This document shows positions 7,778 through 16,644 of a stretch of 64,000 nucleotides of DNA, one piece after another. The stretch's first letter is position 1, and the number at the start of each line of letters is the position of its first letter. The DNA is from Paraprevotella xylaniphila YIT 11841. GTDB lineage: Bacteria > Bacteroidota > Bacteroidia > Bacteroidales > Bacteroidaceae. The stretch covers positions 62,077-126,076 of the forward strand of contig NZ_GL883827.1 in assembly GCF_000205165.1 (NCBI RefSeq), given 5' to 3'. The notes beneath the pieces are model-generated. The model saw nothing but the letters and a program-made list of their open reading frames with translations. It was not told the origin of the DNA and did no database searches. Made by a program: the position numbers and the translations under genes.

Positions 7778-8668
7778 ATGAAATACTTTACGAAAGAGGT
7801 TAAAATCGGCTTAACCGGTGCTGTGGCTATCGCTGCACTCTTTATCGGACTCAATTTCTTGAAAGGCATTAACCTGTTCAAGTCCAGCAATTCCTATTAT
7901 ATAGAATTTTCGGACATCAAGGGATTGGCCAAGTCCGGTCCTGTGTTAGCCAACGGATATAAAATAGGTACGGTACGCGACATACTTTACAATTACCAAC
8001 AGCCGGGCCATGTATTGGTGGAAATCAGTGTGGACGAAAACATGTGCCTGCCTAAGGGCACAAAAGGCACATTGGTTACGGAAATGTTAGGCGGCTGTAA
8101 CCTGAACCTTTTACTGGGCAATCCTGAAGACGGACACTACGCTCCGGGCGACACCATTCAGGGAGACGACACCAAGGGGCTGATGGACAAAGCTGCCGAC
8201 ATCGTCCCGCAAGTGGAACAAATCATGGGCAAAGTGGACACACTGCTGACCACACTGAATACGTTGGCAGCCAACCCCAACTTGCCAAACATTATGGAAA
8301 ACGCCCAAAGCATTACGGCCAACCTTAACGAAAGCAGTCGGCAACTGAACGGTTTGTTACGTAACGATATGCCAAAACTGACAGACAAGATGAACCGGAT
8401 AGGCGACAATGTCATTACCCTGACCGACCACATGAATGAACTGGACCTGCAAGCCACCTTAAGCAAGGTAGATACGACATTGGGCTACGTGCAGCTCATG
8501 ACCGAGAAGATGAACCGCAAAGACAATACGTTGGGACTACTGCTGAACGACAGTGCTTTGTACAACAATCTGACTCATACGGCGGGCAGTGCCAACAACC
8601 TGCTTATAGACTTGAAAGAAAATCCGAAACGCTATGTACACTTCTCGCTTTTCGGACGTAAGAACTAA
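7778..8668 (+). CDS. MlaD/MCE family lipid transport protein
   Basis: MCE proteins form hexameric rings that bind phospholipids on the way between inner and outer membranes. This 296-residue protein has one N-terminal membrane helix (about residues 10-28, VAIAALFIGLNFLKGI), then a single MCE domain (about 38-118, with YIEFSDIKGLAKSGPV and GTLVTEMLGGCNLNLLLG), then a long helical tail with heptad character (VEQIMGKVDTLLTTLNTL and later repeats). No matching MlaE permease or MlaF ATPase is adjacent. It is probably co-transcribed with the upstream amidase, giving a cell-envelope pair, and ends at a strong hairpin. Confidence 0.9.
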   Translation: MKYFTKEVKIGLTGAVAIAALFIGLNFLKGINLFKSSNSYYIEFSDIKGLAKSGPVLANGYKIGTVRDILYNYQQPGHVLVEISVDENMCLPKGTKGTLVTEMLGGCNLNLLLGNPEDGHYAPGDTIQGDDTKGLMDKAADIVPQVEQIMGKVDTLLTTLNTLAANPNLPNIMENAQSITANLNESSRQLNGLLRNDMPKLTDKMNRIGDNVITLTDHMNELDLQATLSKVDTTLGYVQLMTEKMNRKDNTLGLLLNDSALYNNLTHTAGSANNLLIDLKENPKRYVHFSLFGRKN

Positions 8669-8698
8669 CTTCGAAAAAACAGAGGCTGCAAGGCTTGT

Positions 8699-8731
8699 AA
8701 AGCCGGATACCCGACCAAGGTGTCCGGCTTT
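8699..8731 (+). terminator. Terminator after the MCE gene
   Basis: AAAGCCGGA (8699-8707) pairs with TCCGGCTTT (8723-8731), followed by a T-rich stretch. It begins 30 bases after the stop codon. Confidence 0.75.
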
Positions 8732-8889
8732 GTATTTTCCCTCCCGACCACTCCCTGAAAACCTATCTTTCGGCAAGACAAACACTTAGAGAAAAACAAG
8801 CAAAAAGCACAATTTTATTTTTTTATTTTTTATCATTCTGACTGCAAGGGAATTAAAACGCCTTCTGCTTCCCGTCCTTAGCCAAAGGC

Positions 8890-8920
8890 TTGTTTTTATC
8901 GCGGAATATTGCGAAATTTG
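8890..8920 (+). promoter_or_regulatory. Candidate promoter of dnaA
   Basis: CTTG ending at 8892 and GAAATTTG at 8913-8920 are separated by 20 bases, close to the Bacteroides pattern although the -7 box starts GA rather than TA. A T-rich tract lies upstream at 8813-8839. I find no clear DnaA boxes (TTATCCACA) in the 298 bases before dnaA. Confidence 0.35.
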
Positions 8921-8966
8921 CAGCGTAGAAGTATATAGGAAGTTCATCGGATAAACACAAAATCTA

Positions 8967-10373
8967 ATGGAAGGTTCAGCGCAATCGTTATGGGAACGTT
9001 GTCTGCCCATCATTCGCAATAACGTAGACGAGAAACAATACAGGACATGGTTTGAACCGATTCAGATCATCTCTTTCGAGAAGCAAGTACTGACATTCGG
9101 CTTGCCGAGCCAGTATTTCTATGAATTCTTGTCGGAACATTTCGGCCGGCTGATATTCTCCGTAGTACGACGAGTTTTCGGAGAAGGAACGCAGTTGAAA
9201 TACAGCCTGATGGTAGACCAGACCCATCATTTGACCGTAGACATCGAGCCGGTCAACACACAGCCTTTGACGCCCCGTGCCAAGATACAGGCAACGGGTA
9301 GCAACAGGGCACCCAGTCCGTTACAGGCTCCCATGCCTCAGGATTTGGATCCTCAGTTGAACCGGAACTACAGTTTTGAAAACTTCATCGAAGGAGTAAG
9401 CAACAAACTGCCCCGCTCCGTAGGGCAGGCTATAGCCGAACATCCGAAACAATCCACATTCAATCCTTTGTTTATCTACGGAGCTTCCGGTGTGGGAAAG
9501 ACTCATTTGGTAAACGCCATCGGGGCCAAAATCAAAGAACTTCACCCGACAAAGCGTGTGTTGTACGTTTCCGCCCACCTTTTTCAGGTGCAATACACGG
9601 ATTCCGTACGGAAAAATACCGTAAACGACTTCATCAACTTCTACCAAACCATCGACGTACTGATTATCGACGATGTGCAGGAATTTGCTAGCCTGACCAA
9701 GACTCAGAACACGTTCTTCCACATATTCAATCATTTACACCAGAACGGACGACAGCTCATCCTGACGTCCGACCGACCGCCCACAGCCTTGCAAGGCATG
9801 GAAGAACGGTTGCTGACCCGTTTCAAATGGGGATTATTAGCCGAATTGGAGAAGCCGAACCAACAGCTTCGCCATGATATCCTGGAAAACAAAATCCGGC
9901 AGGACGGCCTGAAAATACCGGAAGAAGTCATCGACTTCGTCTCGGAAAACGTGAACGACAGCGTACGTGAGTTGGAAGGTATAGTCAATTCTCTCATGGC
10001 TTACTCCGTCGTATGGAACCGAGATATAGACTTGCCTCTGGCAGAACAAATCCTCAAACGTGCGGTAAAAGTGGAAAACAAACCTGTGACCATAGATTTC
10101 ATTCTCGACAAAGTTTGCGGATACTTCAATGTCAAGCAGGAAGATGTGTTCACCAAATGCCGTAAGCAACCGGTGGCACAGGTACGGCAAATAGCCATGT
10201 ACTTGGCTCAAAAACATACCAATCTTTCATTGGCCCGCATCGGTTCGCTGATTGGAAAACGCACACACGCCACGGTATTGCATTCCTGCAGCGTAGTCGA
10301 AGACCGGCTGCACGTAGACAAGGCATTCAAATCCAAAATGGATGAAATAGAAAAGCTGTTAAAACAACGATAA
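8967..10373 (+). CDS. dnaA: Chromosomal replication initiator DnaA
   Basis: DnaA binds and melts the replication origin. The 468-residue protein shows all four regions: an N-terminal domain I starting SAQSLWERCL, a variable linker to about residue 125, an AAA+ ATPase with Walker A GASGVGKT near residue 172 and Walker B VLIIDDVQE near 230, a sensor II arginine region, and the C-terminal DNA-binding domain with the signature RTHATVLHSCSVVEDRL. Length is normal. dnaN and recF are not adjacent, and I see no DnaA-box cluster on either side, so gene position alone does not place the origin here. Confidence 0.98.
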   Translation: MEGSAQSLWERCLPIIRNNVDEKQYRTWFEPIQIISFEKQVLTFGLPSQYFYEFLSEHFGRLIFSVVRRVFGEGTQLKYSLMVDQTHHLTVDIEPVNTQPLTPRAKIQATGSNRAPSPLQAPMPQDLDPQLNRNYSFENFIEGVSNKLPRSVGQAIAEHPKQSTFNPLFIYGASGVGKTHLVNAIGAKIKELHPTKRVLYVSAHLFQVQYTDSVRKNTVNDFINFYQTIDVLIIDDVQEFASLTKTQNTFFHIFNHLHQNGRQLILTSDRPPTALQGMEERLLTRFKWGLLAELEKPNQQLRHDILENKIRQDGLKIPEEVIDFVSENVNDSVRELEGIVNSLMAYSVVWNRDIDLPLAEQILKRAVKVENKPVTIDFILDKVCGYFNVKQEDVFTKCRKQPVAQVRQIAMYLAQKHTNLSLARIGSLIGKRTHATVLHSCSVVEDRLHVDKAFKSKMDEIEKLLKQR

Positions 10374-10389
10374 GCTTTCTATTTTAAAG

Positions 10390-10429
10390 AACTTCCGGCG
10401 CACCTGCTTCTGCAAGTGCGCCGGAAGTT
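10390..10429. terminator. Bidirectional terminator between dnaA and the T9SS protein gene
   Basis: A perfect 14-bp stem (10390-10403 with 10416-10429) closes a 12-base loop and is followed by T residues on the plus strand and a T-containing stretch on the minus strand. It lies between convergent gene ends, 16 bases after the dnaA stop. Confidence 0.85.
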
Positions 10430-10430
10430 T

Positions 10431-12893
10431 TTATTTCTTGATGACCTTGATGGTCTTCTGTATTCCGTCGCGATACAAATTCAAGAGATACATACCCTTA
10501 CGCAAGTGCCCCGCTTGCAATTCAGTTGTCCCGGTCGGCGCTTCGTCCTGTGCCACGACAGCTCCCGACAATGAGACCAAACGCACGTTCCAGACTTTAT
10601 CCGTGGCGTTGGAAATGACAATACGACCATCCACAACCGTACGTTCCACAGTCAACAGACCATCGGTCTCCACAGCAGAAACAGAAGAACCACCCTTGGG
10701 CTCAAGCACCACTGTCATATAGGTTCCACCGATATAACGATAGACATCGTTTACGGCATACACCTTTTCAAAAGGCAGGTAGCCCTCGGCTTCCACTTTC
10801 ATGCGGATTTCGTCACCGCGCACGTCGGCCAAAGTCAGATACCCGGAAGCATTCGTCCGGTACACTTCACCATTCAGCGTCACGGTAGCCTTAGCCAAGC
10901 CCCGGCCTTCCACATCCTCCACGTCCAACTCCAACAAGATACCTTCCTGCTTGCGATCTATGTTAAGTTCCACATCAGTCAAACGTCCTGACTCCAATTT
11001 AACAACCTGCAAATCAGATATATGCAAATCAAACCCATCATAATTCGAAGCCGTGGCCTGTATGCCATATTGGCCGGGGGCAAGTATGACATAAGTTACC
11101 GTACCACTGCCCTCGAAGTCTATCTCTGTGATGAAATCTCCTCCACTGGACACATTGCAATAATCCGCCTCCAACCCGTCGGGCACAACGGTCCTCACAC
11201 GAGCATACGCCAGACGACTGAAGTCCAATACCACCTTGTCCGATACACCTTCTACGGTCTCATGTGTCACGTAATCGAACTCTACATTATCTTCTCCCGA
11301 ATAAGAGGAATAGCAAGTCCAGTTGAAAACATATTCCCCTTCCGGTAAACGGGTCTGAAACGTTGTTTCCCCGCGTTCAAGACGGAACTGCCACAAATTT
11401 TCACCCCGGGGCGTACTCACCTCGCACGTAAACGACCGCCCTTCCATGAAATCCGGCAAATTCGCCACGGAGACTTCAACCGGCACACTCTCCACCTTTG
11501 ACAAATCTATCTCAACTTCCTGCTGTTCCTCCATATCAAACGAACCGAGTGTCAGGAAGTCTACTTGCTGCGTGGCATAATCCTGCCTTTCCAACGCGTA
11601 AGTGTATGATCCGGTTTTCAAACCCAACTCTGCCACCCACATACCGGAAAAGCCATCTTCCCCGTCAATCTGATTGAAGCCGGTAGACCAACCGTCTTTC
11701 CCACGCCTTACATGGATACCATAATAATGACCTTCTTCCGCCCCTTTCAACTTGAAACGCATCGTCCCATAATCGGAGGAATGGAAAGAGCAAACCACGT
11801 CACGGCTCTCTGCCGTATTCACAAGCCCGTGTTCTGCTTCGAAATACATTGGGGGATTGTAAACAGGTTGCACTCCATACTTATACAAACCATCTACCAT
11901 GTAAACGGTATAAGGGAAGTCTATATTATTCACATAAAACTCATCATACTCCATGCCGACGGGAGAAATCGTCAAACTTCCGGACTGTACATCGCCCTCC
12001 GTACGGAACGTCACGGGTTTATACCCTTTGTCTTGGAAAGAATAATCCACAGTGGTAGTTTTCCCTGAAGCCGTAAAAGTAGCCAAATCCGTTGCAGGCG
12101 AAGCCAAATAGTTGCCTTCCATCTCAGGATAATAGTAATATGTACCAGGCTGAAGATATCCCTGCACGCTCCCCTGTTCATCGGTAGACAAATCTAAATT
12201 CGCTTGGAGAAGAATGACCTCGGCTTCGCCCGGTTTCCCCTCAGCATCTTTGACCTGAAAAGTGACCAATGTCATATCATCCAATTTTTCTGGCGTAACC
12301 ACGGCTACATCTTCATCCTCTACGGTCACTTTACCGTTTTTCACTGCTACGCTGATTCCCTCGGGCGTAAACGCAGACAGTTCATAACTGTACTCTTCCG
12401 CACGCAGAAATTCACCGTCATCCATCCTTTGCGTAACCACTCCGGGCGTAGATTGTCCGGAAGCCGACCCGTCAGACAAGCCCAAATAATCCAAAGTCAC
12501 AGTATAATCCTCCGGACTGCCCGACGTGAAACTCACATAATGATAAGGAGAGAAATCCGCATTCACCTCCACCGTCGTAAATTCCGGGTTGCCGAAATCA
12601 AAATGAATCGGCCCTTCGTAAGAAATCGACTGGTCCGGCATGTAAAGCCGGATGAAGTTATCCTCGTAAGGGTTATAAGACAACTTGCCCTTGAAACTAC
12701 TGGAAGTTGCATCCCAGACAAACCCATTCTCAGGCATCCCCTGCCCGTTGAGTTCAAGTTGCAACTGCGCCACGTCGAAACGCTCGGAAGACGACGGGGT
12801 GACCTTTATCACCGTAGTCAACTCTCTCACCTCGTCTTGGGCATAAGTCTGCATGCCTAAGAACAAGCACAATAAAAGTAAGATCTTCTTCAT
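10431..12893 (-). CDS. Large T9SS-secreted surface protein with carboxypeptidase-regulatory-like domain
   Basis: This 820-residue protein of unknown function has a clear signal peptide (MKKILLLLCLFLGMQTYA) and a C-terminal type IX secretion sorting domain (VRLVSLSGAVVAQ, then LRKGMYLLNLYRDGIQKTIKV). Between them are beta-rich segments. Residues of about 655-735, starting GILLELDVEDVEGRG and including TNASGYLTLADV, look like a carboxypeptidase regulatory-like fold. No catalytic motif is recognised. The 3' end shares a terminator with dnaA. Upstream there is a G9 tract (plus-strand C9, 12979-12987), about 20 bases beyond a candidate promoter, which could allow slippage-based expression change. 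Confidence 0.8.
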   Translation of the reverse strand: MKKILLLLCLFLGMQTYAQDEVRELTTVIKVTPSSSERFDVAQLQLELNGQGMPENGFVWDATSSSFKGKLSYNPYEDNFIRLYMPDQSISYEGPIHFDFGNPEFTTVEVNADFSPYHYVSFTSGSPEDYTVTLDYLGLSDGSASGQSTPGVVTQRMDDGEFLRAEEYSYELSAFTPEGISVAVKNGKVTVEDEDVAVVTPEKLDDMTLVTFQVKDAEGKPGEAEVILLQANLDLSTDEQGSVQGYLQPGTYYYYPEMEGNYLASPATDLATFTASGKTTTVDYSFQDKGYKPVTFRTEGDVQSGSLTISPVGMEYDEFYVNNIDFPYTVYMVDGLYKYGVQPVYNPPMYFEAEHGLVNTAESRDVVCSFHSSDYGTMRFKLKGAEEGHYYGIHVRRGKDGWSTGFNQIDGEDGFSGMWVAELGLKTGSYTYALERQDYATQQVDFLTLGSFDMEEQQEVEIDLSKVESVPVEVSVANLPDFMEGRSFTCEVSTPRGENLWQFRLERGETTFQTRLPEGEYVFNWTCYSSYSGEDNVEFDYVTHETVEGVSDKVVLDFSRLAYARVRTVVPDGLEADYCNVSSGGDFITEIDFEGSGTVTYVILAPGQYGIQATASNYDGFDLHISDLQVVKLESGRLTDVELNIDRKQEGILLELDVEDVEGRGLAKATVTLNGEVYRTNASGYLTLADVRGDEIRMKVEAEGYLPFEKVYAVNDVYRYIGGTYMTVVLEPKGGSSVSAVETDGLLTVERTVVDGRIVISNATDKVWNVRLVSLSGAVVAQDEAPTGTTELQAGHLRKGMYLLNLYRDGIQKTIKVIKK

Positions 12894-12928
12894 ACACTTA
12901 TTTTTTTAAAGTTGGTTTTATACGGATT

Positions 12929-12957
12929 CAAAAATACTGAAACTCCGACAAAACAAA
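12929..12957 (-). promoter_or_regulatory. Candidate promoter of the T9SS surface protein
   Basis: Minus-strand TTTG (12954-12957) and TATTTTTG (12929-12936) are spaced 17 bases apart, slightly short of the usual 19-21. The start codon is 36 bases further. The homopolymer tract at 12979-12987 lies 21 bases upstream of the -33 box. Confidence 0.4.
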
Positions 12958-12978
12958 AAGGGAGGCAAAGCTTTTTTA

Positions 12979-12987
12979 CCCCCCCCC
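12979..12987. repeat. Nine-base C/G homopolymer
   Basis: A run of nine C residues on the plus strand (G9 on the coding strand) lies between the nitroreductase terminator and the promoter of the T9SS surface protein. Tracts of this length are prone to slipped-strand changes. Confidence 0.6.
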
Positions 12988-13014
12988 GTTAAGTTTATTT
13001 AACACAGAGTAAAA

Positions 13015-13037
13015 GGCACGCTCTTACCACGCATGCC
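13015..13037 (-). terminator. Terminator of the nitroreductase gene
   Basis: On the minus strand GGCATGC pairs with GCGTGCC (one G-U pair) around a 9-base loop, followed by TTTTACT. It starts 8 bases after the stop codon. Confidence 0.65.
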
Positions 13038-13045
13038 TGCGCCCG

Positions 13046-13786
13046 TCAATCTAAAAACCCCTGACGTTTCAAAGCCTCCAACATACCCCGGCTCATAGCC
13101 TCGTTATCCTTACGGGTGTAACGGATATCCGTGAAAATTTGAGCCAACGTCTCCTTGTGATTGATTTCCACAAAATGCCTGTTCTCTGGTAATTGTTCTT
13201 TCGGCCCGTAATATCGGTCGATGGTTTCGGGAATATAGTCGTGATAGGTCTCTTCATGTACCACAGCCTCCAAAGGCAGACGGTCGGCCTGCTCGGGATG
13301 TTCGTCGGGCCATCCGACGGTGAGTGTCGCCACCGGCATCACCAAGCGGGGCAACTGCAAGATGTCGATAATTTGGGACGGCATATATAAAGTCGTACCT
13401 AAATAACAAATCCCCAACCCTTCCGCCTCGGCCAAATTACAAAACGTCTGCGTAAACAACAGCGCATCCGTAGCGGCATTCAAAAATGAAAGAAAATTGT
13501 CATATCCGGGCTGCGCCTTGCGCTGCTCCGCCCATTTGACCGTACGGTTGAAATCCGCACATACCGTCAGGACCACAGGTGCCTGAGTCACCATAAGCTG
13601 ATTGAAATGCGCCGGTGCCAAACGCTTTTTCATCTCTTCGCTACGCGTCACCACCACGCTATAAAGTTGCATGTTCCCCATGGTCTGCGTGCGTTCCGAT
13701 ACTTCCAAAAGCCGACGCAACAGTCCCTCATCCACCGGTTTTCCGGCATACTTCCGAATACTTCTGCGGTTCTTTACTGTTTCCAT
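13046..13786 (-). CDS. Nitroreductase family protein
   Basis: An FMN-dependent NAD(P)H oxidoreductase, 246 residues, of the NfsA-like size class. The N-terminal RRSIRKYAGKPVDEGLLRRLLE is the usual flavin-phosphate binding start, and the central AEAEGLGICYLG and VMPVATLTVGWPDE segments fit the family's FMN-binding core. The physiological substrate cannot be read from the sequence. It is transcribed alone, with a -7 box TATCTTTG at 13811-13818 upstream and a hairpin downstream. Confidence 0.9.
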   Translation of the reverse strand: METVKNRRSIRKYAGKPVDEGLLRRLLEVSERTQTMGNMQLYSVVVTRSEEMKKRLAPAHFNQLMVTQAPVVLTVCADFNRTVKWAEQRKAQPGYDNFLSFLNAATDALLFTQTFCNLAEAEGLGICYLGTTLYMPSQIIDILQLPRLVMPVATLTVGWPDEHPEQADRLPLEAVVHEETYHDYIPETIDRYYGPKEQLPENRHFVEINHKETLAQIFTDIRYTRKDNEAMSRGMLEALKRQGFLD

Positions 13787-13810
13787 GATTCATTCGTTTT
13801 TTACTTCGGA

Positions 13811-13818
13811 CAAAGATA
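13811..13818 (-). promoter_or_regulatory. -7 promoter element of the nitroreductase gene
   Basis: Minus-strand TATCTTTG matches the -7 consensus exactly, 25 bases before the start codon. No TTTG is found at the expected distance. Confidence 0.5.
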
Positions 13819-13944
13819 CACAAAATGATTCATAATAGATTAGATTTCAAAGGTTTTTATTTCTTAAGATTTTCATTTTTGGATAACTTTTCCGATTCGC
13901 TTAAAATGCATCAAACTCATAATCAAACGAATAACACAAAAGAA

Positions 13945-13958
13945 TGGAAAACTTTCCA
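13945..13958. promoter_or_regulatory. Palindrome upstream of the nrdJ promoter
   Basis: TGGAAAACTTTCCA is a 6-bp inverted repeat with a 2-base centre, 27 bases upstream of the -33 element. It could be an operator. It does not match the NrdR box, and no cobalamin riboswitch features are visible in the 315-base upstream region. Confidence 0.3.
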
Positions 13959-13985
13959 TAAAAAGACAAGATTTTAAGTTTTTCC

Positions 13986-14017
13986 TTTGGTCATATCAGA
14001 AAACATGTGTAGTTTTG
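13986..14017 (+). promoter_or_regulatory. Promoter of nrdJ
   Basis: TTTG at 13986-13989 and TAGTTTTG at 14010-14017 are separated by exactly 20 bases, a full match to the Bacteroides consensus. The leader before the start codon is about 75-80 bases. Confidence 0.7.
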
Positions 14018-14101
14018 CAACGTCCTTCCGGATTGACCGCTATTGCTTCTACAAAATCTGATAACGGAATCCTAAAGTAAACCATTTAAATTCAAACAGT
14101 C

Positions 14102-16639
14102 GTGAAAGAGAAGACTTACAGTTATGACGAAGCCTTTGAGGCTGCCCTTCAATATTTCAACGGAGATGAGTTGGCCGCAAGAGTGTGGGTGAACAAATAC
14201 TCCATGAAAGACTCATACGGCCATATTTATGAAGTATCGCCCGAAGACATGCACTGGCGTATCGCGAACGAAATCGCCCGCATCGAAAACAAATATGAGA
14301 ATCCGCTCAAGGCAGAAGAAATATTCGGACTTCTTGATCACTTCAAATACATCATCCCGGCAGGCAGTCCCATGACCGGAATCGGCAACAACCACCAAAT
14401 CGCATCGCTCTCCAACTGCTTCGTCATCGGTCTGGACGGACAAGCCGACTCATACGGCGGCATCATCCGCATCGACGAAGAACAGGTGCAACTGATGAAA
14501 CGGCGCGGCGGCGTAGGCCATGACCTGTCGCACATCCGCCCGAAAGGCTCGCCGGTGAAAAATTCGGCCCTGACTTCTACCGGCCTCGTCCCTTTCATGG
14601 AACGATACAGCAACTCGACGCGCGAGGTGGCACAAGACGGACGGCGGGGCGCACTGATGTTGTCCGTCAGCATCAAGCACCCGGACTCCGAATCGTTCAT
14701 CGATGCCAAAATGACGGAAGGCAAAGTCACGGGAGCGAACGTATCCGTCAAGATCGACGATGAATTCATGCACGCTGCCATTGAAGGAAAATCCTACACG
14801 CAGCAATACCCCATCGACAGTTCTTCTCCCATGGTGGCCAAGGACATCAACGCACAGGATTTGTGGAAGAAAATCGTGCATAACGCATGGAAAAGCGCCG
14901 AACCCGGCGTCTTGTTCTGGGACACGATCCTGCGTGAATCCGTGCCCGACTGTTATGCCGATCTTGGTTTCCGCACCGTGAGCACGAACCCCTGCGGCGA
15001 GATACCGCTTTGCCCGTATGACAGTTGCCGCCTGTTGGCCATCAACCTTTACGCTTACGTGGTCAACCCGTTCACGCCGGAAGCCTATTTCGATTTCGAT
15101 TTGTTCAAGAAACATGTGCAACTGGCCCAACGGTTGATGGACGACATCATCGACCTGGAACTGGAAAAGATTGAAATGATTCTCCAAAAAGTAGACGCCG
15201 ACCCGGAATCCGAGGAAGTAAAGGGCACGGAACGTCATTTGTGGGAAAAGATATACAAGAAAAGCGGACAGGGACGGCGTACAGGCGTAGGCATCACGGC
15301 AGAAGGTGACATGTTGGCCGCACTCGGCCTCCGTTACGGCACGCAAGAAGCCACGGACTTTGCCGTGGAAGTACACAAGACCGTGGCCCTGCAGGCATAC
15401 CGTTCATCGGTACAGATGGCCAAAGAACGCGGGGCATTTAAAATCTTCGACGCCGAACGCGAAAAGAACAACCCGTTCATCAACCGCTTGCGCGAGGCAG
15501 ACCCGGAACTGTACGAAAACATGGTAAAATACGGACGACGCAACATCGCTTGCCTCACCATCGCCCCGACGGGGACGACCAGTCTCATGACACAGACCAC
15601 ATCTGGGATTGAACCGGTATTCCTGCCCGTGTACAAACGCCGGCGCAAGGTCAACCCGAACGACCCGGAAGTACATATCGACTTCATCGACGAGACGGGC
15701 GATGCCTTCGAGGAATACATCGTCTATCACCATAAGTTCCTCACGTGGATGAAAATCAACGGATACGACACGGAAAAACGTTACACGCAAGAGGAAATCG
15801 ACGAATTGGTGGCACGTTCTCCTTATTATAAAGCCACGGCCAACGACGTGGACTGGCTGATGAAAGTCAAAATGCAGGGAGCCATCCAGAAGTGGGTGGA
15901 CCACAGTATCAGCGTGACGGTCAACCTGCCGAACAATGTGGACGAAGAACTGGTCAACCAACTCTATGTGGAGGCTTGGCGTTCGGGATGCAAGGGTTGT
16001 ACCATCTATCGCGACGGTTCGCGTTCGGGCGTGATGATTTCCGTGAAGAACGAGAAAAAACAGCCGGAACTTCCCTGCAAAAGTCCCGAAGTGACGGAAA
16101 AACGTCCGCAGGTATTGGAATGCGACGTGGTACGCTTCCAGAACAACAAAGAAAAATGGGTGGCTTTCGTCGGACTGTTGAACGGCTATCCCTACGAAAT
16201 CTTCACGGGTATTCAAGATGACGACGAGGGAATCGTCCTTCCGAAAAGCGTCATGAAAGGACGCATCATCAAGAACGTGGACGAAGACGGCAACAAACGT
16301 TACGACTTCCAGTTCGAAAACAAGAAGGGATACAAGACCACCGTGGAAGGACTTTCCGAGAAGTTCAACAAGGAATATTGGAACTATGCCAAGCTGATTT
16401 CCGGTGTGCTGCGTTACCGCATGCCATTGGACCATGTCATCAAGCTCGTCGGTTCGCTGCAACTGGAGAGCCAAAGTATCAACACTTGGAAAAACGGCGT
16501 GGAACGCGCCCTGAAGAAATACATCACGGACGGCACGGAAGCCAAAGGTATGAAATGCCCGAACTGCGGTCACGAATCGTTGGTATATCAAGAAGGATGC
16601 CTCATCTGTAAGCACTGCGGCGCCTCCAGATGCGGATAG
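14102..16639 (+). CDS. nrdJ: Adenosylcobalamin-dependent ribonucleoside-diphosphate reductase (class II)
   Basis: This enzyme reduces ribonucleotides to deoxyribonucleotides using vitamin B12 and does not need oxygen. The 845-residue protein starts with GTG. Visible motifs include SNCFVIGLDG near residue 100 (first catalytic cysteine), TNPCGEIPL near 298 (the NxCxE radical-site motif) and IAPTGTTSLMTQTTSGIEP near 490. A TSCPD-like accessory domain occupies the region around residues 670-800, and the C-terminus CPNCGHES...CLICKHCGASRCG is a zinc-ribbon or redox cysteine tail. The promoter upstream is a full consensus match. The next gene, folB, follows closely, joining deoxynucleotide and folate functions. 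Confidence 0.96.
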   Translation: MKEKTYSYDEAFEAALQYFNGDELAARVWVNKYSMKDSYGHIYEVSPEDMHWRIANEIARIENKYENPLKAEEIFGLLDHFKYIIPAGSPMTGIGNNHQIASLSNCFVIGLDGQADSYGGIIRIDEEQVQLMKRRGGVGHDLSHIRPKGSPVKNSALTSTGLVPFMERYSNSTREVAQDGRRGALMLSVSIKHPDSESFIDAKMTEGKVTGANVSVKIDDEFMHAAIEGKSYTQQYPIDSSSPMVAKDINAQDLWKKIVHNAWKSAEPGVLFWDTILRESVPDCYADLGFRTVSTNPCGEIPLCPYDSCRLLAINLYAYVVNPFTPEAYFDFDLFKKHVQLAQRLMDDIIDLELEKIEMILQKVDADPESEEVKGTERHLWEKIYKKSGQGRRTGVGITAEGDMLAALGLRYGTQEATDFAVEVHKTVALQAYRSSVQMAKERGAFKIFDAEREKNNPFINRLREADPELYENMVKYGRRNIACLTIAPTGTTSLMTQTTSGIEPVFLPVYKRRRKVNPNDPEVHIDFIDETGDAFEEYIVYHHKFLTWMKINGYDTEKRYTQEEIDELVARSPYYKATANDVDWLMKVKMQGAIQKWVDHSISVTVNLPNNVDEELVNQLYVEAWRSGCKGCTIYRDGSRSGVMISVKNEKKQPELPCKSPEVTEKRPQVLECDVVRFQNNKEKWVAFVGLLNGYPYEIFTGIQDDDEGIVLPKSVMKGRIIKNVDEDGNKRYDFQFENKKGYKTTVEGLSEKFNKEYWNYAKLISGVLRYRMPLDHVIKLVGSLQLESQSINTWKNGVERALKKYITDGTEAKGMKCPNCGHESLVYQEGCLICKHCGASRCG

Positions 16640-16644
16640 GCTCT

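Noticed and set aside
8669-8966. Possible replication origin upstream of dnaA
   Set aside because: There is an AT-rich tract but no cluster of DnaA boxes and no dnaN/recF neighbourhood. A GC-skew plot of the chromosome would decide.
13787-14101. Possible cobalamin riboswitch before nrdJ
   Set aside because: No B12-box-like sequence or the expected multi-helix pattern is visible. A full consensus promoter with a short leader accounts for the region.
14450-16615. Long minus-strand open frames (about 308 and 403 codons) opposite nrdJ
   Set aside because: nrdJ is a well-supported gene with full family motifs on the plus strand. The opposite frames arise from its codon bias and show no domains.
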